Assembly (NCBI GenBank): GCA_033032865.1
Contig: JAWHQI010000273.1
Span: 1,612,001 to 1,676,000, forward strand
Direction: 5' to 3'
DNA from: Dactylorhiza incarnata
Lineage: Eukaryota > Streptophyta > Magnoliopsida > Asparagales > Orchidaceae
DNA length: 64,000 bases
Positions 45,090 to 55,814 of this stretch are shown here, in pieces; within the stretch, counting starts at the first letter, position 1; each line of letters opens with the position of its first letter. The position numbers were made by a program, and so were the translations under genes. Below the pieces are notes generated by a model. It worked only from the letters and a program-made list of their open reading frames with translations, ran no database searches and was not told where the DNA came from.

Positions 45090-46245
45090 CATGACCTCCA
45101 AGCCTCTACTTCTACCTGCATCATTCTCTCCTCCAAGAATTATTCCTTCAATTCAGGGGTAGCGATCAAAACAGGGGGAGAGTGATCTATTCTCAGATGA
45201 TAATGACTACCTGAAGAGTCTGCAAGAGTACCAAGAATGGACTGAGTCACCTCTCCCTGAGACACCAGACTTTAGCCCTATTATGAAGAATCAACCACAG
45301 CGACACCTCCAATCCAGCCTGTTGCTCTTATTCTTGAATCTACTCCATCTTCTCCTACACCAGCTCAACTCCCTCCTTCTCCTACTCCAGCACCCCTCCA
45401 TCTATCTTAGTACCAGTCTCCAGAGGAATACCTCCATTCAGAGGAAGGGGACATGGAAGAAACTACAGAGGAAGGGGAAGAGAGCTTAGAGGAAGGGGAT
45501 ATGGAAGAGATATGCCAGTTTGGGAGAGGTATTCAAAAGAGCAAAAAAAAACAGTTGAAGAAGGACAAATCCTATTACAAAACTTATGAGAAGGTTGAAA
45601 TCCCTGAAAATAGAATGGAGGTATATACTGACCCAAAGCTTGATAAAGCCCTAGATGAGATCACAGAAAGTGATCACTATGAGTTTGAAGCATCTCAAAA
45701 AGAGATGGAAGAAAAGAGAAGGTTGTTCATTGAAAGGCTGAAGAAGAGCAAGGATGCTGTAGAAAAAGAACAACTATAGGAAGCAAGTCAAATTCCAAGC
45801 ACTCTGTTTGATCCTATATAGTATGTTGCCAGGACCTCAAGCAAAACTTCTTGAAAATAAAGGGCAACTTCATAAAAGAGGCCTTGGATGTGATTAGGAT
45901 GAAGCAGAACAACCACTTCAAAAGAATATGAAGATTTTGTTCAAGTTGACTCCAACTCCTGGAGTCATACAGTCTAATTATAGTACCTAATCCAGAAGAG
46001 CTAGATCTGGAAGAAATCAATTTGATGACTGCTAAAGTCATTGGTCCGTGATTCAAACTCAGTGATGTCTATCCTAAAGCAGAATCTGATCTGGAGAATC
46101 TTTTCAAGGGACATGAAAGAATTCAGAAAAATCCATAGAAGACCATCCCAACAAACTTCAAGTATGAGGAAAGAAAATTCAGAAAGGTCAATGAGGCCTT
46201 ATCTATTTTTCTCAAAGAGAGAAAGTAGATCGCTTCTTGGGTAAT
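45090..46245 (+). pseudogene. Element H ORF3, C-terminal part
   Basis: This continues the proline/serine-rich reading broken at 11562. After a TAG near 45162 it runs as an acidic segment (SDDNDYLKSLQEYQEW), then in a shifted frame as glutamate-rich repeats (EEGDMEE, 45450-45530) and a lysine-rich, probably coiled-coil region to 45779. Weak coding-like sequence continues to about 46245. A Pro-rich then coiled-coil layout is also seen in K ORF3. Confidence 0.55.
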
Positions 46246-46387
46246 TAAGTCTGATAAACATCTATTTATATTAATCAGAAGTTTTCAGTTTACCCTGTCA
46301 TTTTGTCTATGTCATATTTGTATGTACTTTTCTTTTATTCAACTGCATGTTTGAAATCACTTAAATTATTTGTAAAATTTCTTAAGA

Positions 46388-46402
46388 TAAATAGGGGGAG
46401 AT
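46388..46402 (+). other. Polypurine tract of element H
   Basis: AAATAGGGGGAGATT lies before the LTR start TGTTGGG. The same tract occurs, inverted, at 60622-60636 (K) and 55370-55384 (J). Confidence 0.85.
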
Positions 46403-47954
46403 TGTTGGGAAAAACCCCTTTGTATAATCTTACAAATTATCTTAAAGGGATTTTATAATCTATGTTGTATTACCCATGTTGTATAGTGAGGGTAATTTTG
46501 TAATTAGATGTCCTAGGATATCACACTCACACTAAAGTGTCAAGACCCGTCCAAAACAAGCACAAAATTCAGTTGAGTTAAACTTGCGTCGAATAAAAGT
46601 CGACGCAACTTCGACTGAAAGTCGAAGCAACTTCGAATACAAGTAGAAGTAACTTAGACTGAAGTCGAAGTATAAGTGAATTCGACATAACGTCGAAATG
46701 TTCTCCACGCAGAAGACAACGCCTATCAATGCAATATCAGAAGTCGACGCAACTTCATTTTGATTTTGACGCAGAAGATAGAGTTCAAAGTCTAAGTCTT
46801 CAACCCGACGGATACGTCGATATGTATTCGATGCAATGTCGACATCTAAGTTCAGTTAGAGCTAAGAAGGATTTCGAAGCTGCTTCTATAAGAACTTAGA
46901 GGTGGGCCGATTAGAAGATGAATTCGTTGCTACGTCGAATGCAGAAATAAATAGAACGTTTTTTGCTGTCTTTTCTGTTGCTTTTCCAGAGGGTTTCCAA
47001 GGCTATAGTCTGATTTCTAACGGCTCATTTATTGCTAAAAATGGAATAGAGTACTCCAGAGAGACAACAAAGACATTCTTGGAAGTTATTCAAATTAGAT
47101 TGACGGGTCGGGAGACAAAAATAGAAAGAAATACTTATTGTCTCATGGATATTCCTTTTAAGGACAGAACAGAAGAGGAAACAAATCCAAATACTATTCG
47201 ACAAAGAATAAAGATACAGATGAGGGAAGAGAACAATAACAATTGAATTATTCAGTCTTCTGCTTGCTGAAGCTCTCTCTCTCAGAATGAAAAACAAAGA
47301 AGAACATCTATATACGGGAATATACAAAGGCTCTGCTTCTTCTTCTTCTTCTATGTCTACATCAGGAAACCAACAAGAGTACAAAGAGATAATCAGGATC
47401 ACAATCTTACAACCCTTGCATTCTTCTCTTCCTTAAGCAAGGGTTCATTAAAAACAGATCCTGAAGAACATCAGCAGAAGAATCCGCAACTTCTTCTTCC
47501 TCTTCTTCTTTTCTTCCTGTTACTTTCTACAACTTGTGTAAAGAGTTTTGAGAATCCCTCTCCAAAGGATTCAGTGGTTCAAGATCTCCTTGTCAAAAGA
47601 TCTAGATTGGTTCTAAGAGTCTCCTTAACAAAAGACTCAGTAGTTGGTTCTAAGAGTCTCCTTAACAAAAGACTCAGTAGTTCTAAGAGTCTCCTTATTA
47701 AAAGACTCAGGCACTGTTTAGTGTATTCCTACCAAGGTGTAGAAGAGTGGATGTACCCATAGTTTGGGGAACCATAATAGCTTTTGTCATGTGCTGTGAT
47801 TTTCTGTGCTGTCTCCTTTAATTATTTCCGCACTATGTGTTTAAATTTATTCTGTGCTGATTTTTTTGATTGCATAGTTGTTATAAGTTATATTGTGTGT
47901 GCATATTTAAGGTAAAATTTTAAATCTCTATTTACCCCCTCTAGAGAATACTCA
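46403..47954 (+). repeat. 3' LTR of element H
   Basis: About 1.55 kb, starting TGTTGGGAAAA. The right end is placed at ACTCA (47954), uncertain by some 15 bp. The U3 is rich in GTCGACGCAAC/GCGTCGA words (46580-46860). A TATA-like TCTATAAGAAC lies at 46884. The leader has a five-hairpin array at 47552-47708. A short C run precedes CTCTAGAG. The K LTR has the same plan with different sequence. Confidence 0.85.
47552..47708 (+). repeat. Five-hairpin array in the H LTR leader
   Basis: Stems and loops in order: GAATCC-CTCTCCAAA-GGATTC (47552), AGATCT-CCTTGTCAAA-AGATCT (47582), then GAGTCT-CCTTnnnAAA-AGACTC three times (47617, 47654, 47687). The stem sequence changes while pairing holds and the loop stays nearly constant. 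Confidence 0.8.
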
Positions 47955-48800
47955 GAGGATACATTATGCACTTTTACTTAGATAAACGATAAATGAAGTA
48001 ATCAAAAGCAACATTGTTTGGTGGTTGTTGCGCGATCACTGCCCCATAGTAGTTCAATATGTCCACCATCTTTAGGAAGATGAGGAACATCCAGCCCATG
48101 TCAAAATGGTCAGAGATAAGGGTAAGGTCTAAGTCAGAGATGGTGGGCAGTTAGGTTTGTAACTCATGTAAGAGACCGCACAATCCACACGTCGGGAGGT
48201 TCTAGATTGTGTTCACACTATCTGTCTAAGTTTTCTTGGGTGGGTCAGGTAACAAAAGATGGAAAGGCATCACCTATTTATAGGCAGGGTGCGGTACTTT
48301 GCCTCAAAAGATGATTCCCCAACAGTCGCAAGCCAGACAGTCACTCTATCGTATCCTCCACCTCCAACGGTTTTCTCCTGCAAAAAATAGTGAAAAGCAA
48401 TGCACACATCCAAACCACGTGGTAGTATTCACAACAACTGATCAGATAGCATAAACATCCAAAACATTACAAGCAATATCAAAGAATGCTGAATATAAAT
48501 TGTGATTAAACAACACAGTAGGTGCATAACCGCTCGAAGTACAAACATCAAATAGTAGAAATTATTATAGACAATAATAAAATATATTTGTCATAACAAA
48601 TCCTAGAAGAGCATCAAATTGCGGGGAGGTGGTCATTCATCACCAAAGTATGCCAGGTCATTGGAGATATCAGTGTATTCCTTATGGGTAACCACCAACT
48701 CCATGTTTAGCGGGAAACCAAAAGTATGAAGAGTCCACACATCATCCTACACACATGCTGCATAAGCAACTCTTACCACTTCTGGAGATTTCGCGGTTTT
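47955..48800. other. Unassigned non-coding DNA right of element H
   Basis: I see no ORF, LTR end or known motif. It may be the original target of H or part of a further G- or gypsy-like repeat. Confidence 0.5.
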
Positions 48801-49267
48801 GGTATAGTCACGATTAGTACTCTGAATCGACTTCCGACAGTTGCGTTAGACTCATATAACCAATAAGAGTGCAACAGAACTAATTTCATTCCAATCCAAG
48901 GTCATTTAGAGAAAACAACTATTTTGAGTACCGTAGTGCGCCACGACGATGCTGTTTTGGTATAGTGACCATACATACTCTGAATAGACTTCTGTCAGTT
49001 GTGTTAGACTCATATAACCAATACAAGTGAAACGAAACTCGTTTCATTCCAATCCGAGGTCGTTTAGAGAAAATGACCATTTTGGGTATCATAGAGCGCC
49101 ACGATGATGCCATTTGTATAGTGACCATACGTACTCTGAATCGACTTTTGTAAGTTGCATTCGACTCGTACAGTCAATACGAGTGCAACGGGACTCATTA
49201 TATTGCAATCGGATTTCATATGAGAAATTTGACCATTTTGGGTTCCGTAGCCCGCCACGACGCACTT
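48801..49267. repeat. Three tandem repeats of about 157 bp
   Basis: Units start at 48801, 48959 and 49115 (periods 158 and 156). Each begins GTATAGT, contains CTCTGAATcGACTT, a CAATA(C)GAGTG segment and ends near GCCACGA. The units are about 80% alike by eye. This kind of U3 tandem repeat is common in gypsy LTRs. Confidence 0.85.
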
Positions 49268-50880
49268 TTAAAATATTAAATGAATAAACTTGGAATCGAT
49301 CACGGTCAGTTTCATTGGACTGCTAAAGTCAAAACAAGACCAACAAAGTTCGTTATGACCAAACTCTACATCAAGAGGACAAACTACGGTTAAATCAAGC
49401 TTTATGGCACACAGAAAAGAGTGCGCGCACCCATGTTATTTTAATACCCCAACAATGACCAGTCACTCGACAACTTGGACCCATTATGACCTTAACCCTC
49501 ATGGGGGACCCACCTTAGAGTTGACTTTGGTCAAACTTCCTTAAAATCACAATTTTTGGAAATTTTAAGGAGAGGCTCACTCAAACCAACACACCAAATC
49601 ACTTGGGCCCCACCTCCCATACCCCACAGACTCTAATTAGGCCTTGACATAAGCACAAGAAGCTAGGAACTTTTCCCCTCTCCTTTCAAAAGAAAATCTA
49701 TGGCCACCACCCAAGCTAGACCTTAGGTGGATTTGGTTTTCTTTTAGATACCTAGGAGGGTGTGCCACCACCCCCTCATAGGGTGGCCAGCTGTCCAAGA
49801 TAGCTGGAGGAGGAGAAATATCTCCTCCTCAGACCTCCCTTAATCCCACACCAGGGAAAAGGAAGGGAGGCCCTCCTCCCTTCCTATAGAAGCAGTGCCC
49901 TCCCCCTCTATTGAGTACACAACACCCTCACCAGAGCCCCCCTTGTCAGAGCTACCTCGCCAGAAAACCCCCACCCAATCCCACCACCTTCACCACCTCA
50001 CATGGCCAACCTCCAATAGAACTCCCGAGCACCTCCACTACATGTGGAAATTCCTCTCCTCCCCCTTCCTCACCCCTATCGACGTGCATGCCTTCCCTGG
50101 CCGCCGAAGCGCCGCCACCACCACCCGAGTCAAGCTCCAGGCTCAGGTAGTGGCCACGCAGGTTACCCCCTGCCTAGTGTCGGTGGTGCCGCTGGGAGGG
50201 TGGTACTATCCTCGAGACCCCATGGTAGAGGAAGGCACCGCGCCATCGGAGAACGCATCTCCGACAGAACCCATAGAGCCCATCATCCCGACGGTTTCAA
50301 TTTCTATCTTCCGGCGATGAATGGCGGCTCCAGGCCTTTGGGCCACCGTCGGAAGAGGACCGACCCCCGGCGAGCCAATCAGGGGCAGTAGCATGGCCAC
50401 CCGGAAGGGAGAGGCGGCGCAACACCAACATGAATGATGTGGCCGCACTACCCGCCCTCGGGTTGGAAAATTCGTCAGTGGCCGGCGGCAGTCCAGCGGC
50501 AGGACGACGGACCACCGCCATATGGTTCTCTGACCCCCGACGAGTTGACGGGGGTGGCACCAGTGGTGGGTGGCTGCTAGCCGGTGATGGCAGAGGCCGC
50601 CACCCTCTACACAGCTGATGAGATCGAACGACAGCGAGAATCTTAATTCCCACCCACCTCAGCATTCATGCCCTCGCAGCGGATTGGCCCTAGATCTGTT
50701 GTGGGTGAAGAAGGATTGCGCGCGGCGCGGCGCCCTCTAGCTTCAGAATCCTCTATTTGCAGACCAGCCTTCACTGAACCCTTGGGAATTTTTCGGAGGA
50801 AATTGTAGGCTCCTAGGCAGAATTGTTTGAACATGAAAATCGTTTCCTATCATGAGTGTTATCTCCACTATTTTTTTAGG
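49268..50880. other. Probable gypsy LTR-like region, non-coding
   Basis: A TTGACTTTGGTCAA word near 49520, a pyrimidine-rich stretch near 49680 and a GC-rich leader-like section (49880-50750) follow each other as in many plant gypsy LTRs. Overlapping ORFs on both strands in the GC-rich part reflect base composition. No boundary could be fixed. Confidence 0.4.
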
Positions 50881-51162
50881 ATTTTTATAAATTGATTTGC
50901 TATTTTAAAGGCCTAAATAAGATTTGTTTGTCCAAAACAAATATCTTAAAGAGCTTGGAAAATTTTGGAAAATTTTCAAGACTCATAATAGGACCTCTTG
51001 GATGTACTATCAAAATTTGGGATTTTTATAAATTGCATTGGTATTTTTAAAGGCCTAAATAAAACTGGTTTGGCCAAAATAAACCCTATAAAGAAGTTGA
51101 AATTTTTGAAAAAATTGGAAGATCTATAATAGGGTATATTGGGTGTACCATTAAAAGTTGGG
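50881..51162. repeat. Two tandem repeats of about 141 bp
   Basis: Units start ATTTTTATAAATTG at 50881 and 51022 and share AAAGGCCTAAATAA and AATAGG words. They are AT-rich and diverged. Confidence 0.75.
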
Positions 51163-53059
51163 GTCATTGGGACGAGAATCGTGCAATTGCCAAGTGTTAA
51201 GAAAAAATGGGTCGCGCTTTAAAATATCGAATTGTTAGAATATCAGAAAAAGGGATCATAGTACACGATCGCGTTATAATTAATGGATGATTTTATAAAT
51301 AAATAATGACCGGATGTATGAAGATGAAATCTCAAGCTCGAAGCAATGTAGGTTTTTTACGAATCATCGAGCTGCATTTAGAATAATTCTTGGACATTAG
51401 AAGTCGCCTCTTTTGGAGAAATTTAAGAACTCATAATAACATTCCTCGAGTTCGCTTAAGCCAGGTTTAAAAAGATGCAATTAAACTTATGGTCGGACCT
51501 CAATAAATGGCAGAATTTAGAAGAAGCTCCTATGAACGGAGACGGAACTGAAGCCTCCTATTGGAGCGAAGGACAACTAATCCTTTTATTTTATTACACT
51601 TTCTTTTACTCTAGTCTCATTCTGGTCCCATTCCTTTCAGTAGTTCAGTTTCAGTACTTTCCGTTAAGTTCTTTTCAGTACCACTCCAGTCTCATACTAT
51701 TCCAGTTCATTTTGGCACTTTATTTAAGTTCGTTCAGTTCAGTACCTTTACAATTCAGTACTTCATATGTGCAGCTTATTTTGCAGCACTTTTCCTTACC
51801 ACACTCAATTACAGCGATTTACTACTCCTGCATTTCTAAACTGGGTCCTGCCCTGACAAGCAATTGATTTTCTATTGGAGTGTTAGTTGGGGATAACCGA
51901 GAGTTGAGTATCTCCTCCATGGTTAGTCCCAAATAATGTGCTCACACGCCCGTTGCGCCCACGACTAAAAGTTGAGTAGCCCGGTGATTTAAGAAGGTCA
52001 TCGCAAACCTAAAATATACCCTTATTTAAACTATTGTGAAATCCTTGTGTTAAAAATGTGGCGGTTCATCGTGCCGGCAGACCGTTCGAATTCGTGCCGG
52101 AGGGTTGACGACTCATGGCGATAGGGAGATGTGTGTCACGGGTGGCCTCTATTTTATACATGTTGGATTGCCTCCACTAGTCTACCTAAAGTTCAAAAAT
52201 CACCGGATGTCGCTCACATCCAAGGAGTACACTAACTTGTATAGTAGGGCCTGGGCGGTGCGGTACGACGACACCCAGAAGTGGCAGGAATGGACACTAT
52301 CACCGACGGACACATCGGTGAGGCCCGCGGGGTTCGCTACCCTGCTGGAAAAAAGCGGTCCATACTGCGTCAACGCAGGGTTTGTACGCAGATTTTGAAC
52401 ACCTGCGGCGTGTTGATATTATGGCTACTAATTGAGTTATTCTTTTAATAACTGTGGATATTACTACTGCTTCCAAATCATTTTTATGTTGTTAACCCTC
52501 GTTGTTTTGGCTATTTACTTATTGTTGGGTGCTTAAGCTCATCCCCAGGATATGGATCTGGGAGGAGACATGTTTCTACTTAGCTCAGTGACTAACGGTT
52601 CTTTATATAACCATTCACATGAGAAGGGGCAGCACGAAGCCCCCGCACCACGTAACAGTGTACCAGCTTTAGAGGCCATCCGAGCAGATACACGAGCCTC
52701 ACCCCCCCCCCCCCCACCCCCCCCCCCCCCCCCGTCTTCTGAGATGAGAGTCCTAGGGTGTAGGACTATGTAAGAAATGTGTGGTTATAGTAGTTACCCT
52801 TAGCCCACAGGGCCACTCGTGTAAACAACTGGCTACGTCCTTTTGATTATATATATTTATGTCTTGTTGGTTTTCCTAGTGATTGCTTCCGCACTGTGAT
52901 CTGATGTGATGCGTTGATGCTCATAGCCTAACAAGGCGATCATTCTATGGTTGGAGAGTGGGTTATTTCCCCTCAGAAAGCGTAGGGGGGTCGTCTTGGT
53001 TAGTAAGAACCTCCTCTCCCGACACGGGCTCAGTGTTGGGGGGGGGGGGGGGGGACCTT
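51163..53059. other. Unassigned non-coding repeat DNA
   Basis: A TTCAGTAC-word-rich stretch lies at 51620-51770. GC-rich sequence at 52080-52400 carries one short ORF (52105-52398) without recognisable domains. Two long C runs occur at 52702-52733 and a G run at about 53038-53054. It is possibly the body of a gypsy LTR, but I could not delimit it. Confidence 0.4.
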
Positions 53060-53599
53060 TGTAAGGCCACCATTTTTTTGCATTCTTTCCTGGGTCTTAC
53101 CGCCCAGAACTGCCATCTTGCGGCGGCACCATTACTCCAAATGGTCGCCACCACAATACGCAGATCCTGCCGACTATTCATCATCATCCAGGCCAACCAT
53201 AATCATAGATATATTAAGTAAACAAGAAGCACATGTCCACAACAGATCTCATAATATGAATAATACATGTCCGAAATGAGATAATCATAAAAATCAAAGT
53301 ACTAATCAGAGTGTGGAAACAGTAATGTAAGTACAACTAGGGCTTAATCCTGATCTATCAGTCTCTTCTTTGCCCCTCTCCTGGCAAAGATATAACAATC
53401 TAAACACTCACACAGCTCGACGCCCTCAAGAGCATATAACTCTTCCCTTTGTCCTAGGTAGATGTGAAGAGTTGGTAAATGACGCGGGTTGCATACCAGT
53501 GCTCTCCCAGCAGCAGCGGAGAGTCCGACTCCTGGACTGGTCACCGTCTCACGTACCTCCCTCTGGTGGAGTGTTAGTTATGGGGTGTCGACTTATCAC
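53060..53599. repeat. G-family LTR-like repeat, copy c (truncated by element J)
   Basis: Begins TGTAAGGCC, then the GGGTCTTA...CCCAGAAC...CGCC...GGTCGCC landmarks of copies a and b, in the same orientation. It ends where the J LTR begins near 53600. Confidence 0.6.
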
Positions 53600-55369
53600 C
53601 TAGAGGGGGGGGGGGGGTGAATAGGTTTTTCAAATTGTTTTGTCCCCTTTAGGTGTTCTTATTTTCTGGATAATAGATTTAGAGTTTGAGAGAGCACAAC
53701 ACATAAAACACATAAGGACTTATAGAGGTTCCTCAAGACAGGGTGTCTTGAGTAGTCCTCTTTCCCTCTGCGCCTACCTAGCAGTATGCTAGGCTCGGCA
53801 AACTCCGCCAATGTCTCCGGCCCGCAAGCCTTACAGCTCGGACCCGCAAGTCCCTGCAGCTTAGGCCCGCAAGCCCCTTCACTGAACCCGAGCCCGCAAG
53901 CTCGATACTCAGGCCCTCAAGCCCTACACAGCACAGACCCGCAAGTCTTGCCTGCAGCCTAGACCCGCAAGCCCATTCACTGCACCCGAGGCTACAAGCT
54001 CGACACTCAGGCCCTCAAGACCTACACAGCATAGGCCCGCAAGTCTTGCCTGCAGCCTCGGCCCACAAGCCCCTTCACTGCACCTGAGCCCACAAGCCCG
54101 ACACGTTTGGACCCGCAAGTCCCTCTGCCCTAGCCCTCAAGCCTCACAGATCTCAAGCCCTCAATCTTAACATACAGATCTAAAAATAGATCTCACATAT
54201 TTGGCCCGCAAGCCTTACAAAGAAAGATTTACAATAAGTTCTTCTGCCTGGTGGAGATCGACTTCTTTTCTTGAAGAAGATGCTTCTGATTTTGAATCTG
54301 AACGACACAAATCTTCTTCAAGTTTTCTTTATTTGCCTGATGTTGACTGGCTTCCTTTCTTGAACGATTCTTAGCAGTCGATGAGACTTGATTGCTACTT
54401 GAAGAACACAGGATGATCGTTTTGTACTTCCCTTCTTTCTTTCTTCTTCATCGCAGCTTGTACTGTTGTATTCAAAATGCTCAGCGGGATTCTTTTTCAT
54501 TCCTTCGTTCCCATCTTTCTTGTCTGCGCTTGATTAGGGCATCCTCTATCCCCTTTTATAGGACGGAGGGGCCGCTTAATGGTCACCTATGATGCCCTTC
54601 AACGACAGACACCCATACCTTAAGAGCACGCGTTGACTGGACAATCAGGCGGCGACATTAAATGTTGACAGCGTGCCTGACAACATTTGAATCTATCTTG
54701 ACAATATTCCCATTGTTACGACGACAAGGACAATATCTCGATGACACTGGACATCTCTTCTGCACTCGTGCTTAAGACGACATGAAGTCATCTAACTGAT
54801 GTCAGCGTAATCTTCTTAATTGCTTGATATCGTTGTGATCACCTTATTTTCTCGACGACATGGTCGATATCATGTCGACAGATTGTTCTTCAGCAACTGC
54901 CCGTCTTCACAGCTGCTTCCTCAGTGTTCTCGACATCACGTCTTCTTTTCGACGATATAGTCGACACCTGACTTGTACTTGCCTCAGTATTGTTCCTTCT
55001 TCTCGGCATTCTGATATCGTTGAGAGGTGTTGTAGTGTTGATGTTACAATGATATCATCATTTTTCTTTGCTCTGCATATTGTTGATGATATGCCTGCTG
55101 TTGTCGATGATACGCTTGATCCTTTTCGATGACATCAGACATAATCATTCTTCTTTGCTTTGCCCATCATTTCAACGATGTGCCTATACTTGTCGATTAT
55201 ATGTCCAGTCTTTTTCGATGATATTTTACTTAGGCAATTATTGAAGTACTAGACATATTGTCTGATCTATGAAAGCATGATCTAGACATAACATCAAATA
55301 CATAATGCTTTTATTAATGAGTTGAGTGCTTCTTTAAATCAGGAACATTGCAGGGCACATTTCCCAATA
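53600..55369 (-). repeat. 3' LTR of element J
   Basis: About 1.77 kb. On the minus strand it starts TATTGGG (TG changed to TA) after the polypurine tract and ends near a 13-nt C run (G at 53605-53617) plus CTCTAG. The U3 (about 54600-55240) has TCGACGA/TATCGTCG-type words. The TATA box CTATAAAAGGG lies at 54551-54561. The transcribed leader holds the CCCGCAAG hairpin array. The left boundary is approximate. Confidence 0.75.
53818..54215 (-). repeat. Hairpin array with constant TTGCGG loop in the J LTR leader
   Basis: About sixteen irregularly spaced copies of an NCCCGCAAGN core (plus-strand view). Flanks pair in many: GGC/GCC, GGAC/GTCC, CGAGC/GCTCG, AGAC/GTCT, always around CCGCAA or a one-base variant. 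On the transcribed strand the loop is TTGCGG. Confidence 0.8.
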
Positions 55370-55814
55370 ATCTCCCCCTATTTGAAGAAGTCCTAACTCA
55401 CCTCAATGATAAATGCCACACACATAAAGATTTATCATTGCAGATAATAAAATCACATTAAGCAGCAATCACAAAAATAGATTAAATGTTCTTGACATTA
55501 AGCACCAATCATATAGATAGATTAAATGTTCTTGAATAAAAGTTAACATTCATTTGCCCCATTTTAATTTTTAACTTGATTCGGTGCTCCTCAAGGTCTG
55601 TTGCTGCTTACACCTTTGTCTTTCTTCCTTTGCCTCTGATAGTAGTTGATGGGCTTTAGAATCTTCTTGGGAGAAGGAGTAGGACCATGAGGGAATGCCA
55701 GCTTGTGATTTTTCCTCCTTTCCAGCTGCTTTAGATGTTTCTACCATTCAACCGAGTGGTATAACCTCTGATAGCTCTCATGAGGATATCCAAATTGTAT
55801 CCATGACTCTGTAA
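55370..55814 (-). other. Polypurine tract and 3' untranslated part of element J
   Basis: The polypurine tract is AAATAGGGGGAGATT on the minus strand (55370-55384). The rest, up to the ORF3 stop at 55815, is non-coding or weakly coding tail. Confidence 0.7.

Noticed and set aside
49895..50665. Several long overlapping ORFs on both strands in GC-rich DNA
   Set aside because: They overlap in many frames, lack known domains, are proline/serine/arginine-rich as expected from composition, and sit in an LTR-like region.
52702..52733. C/G homopolymer runs as telomeric or origin sequence
   Set aside because: They lack a telomere repeat unit, and most runs sit at the same LTR position, which fits slippage.
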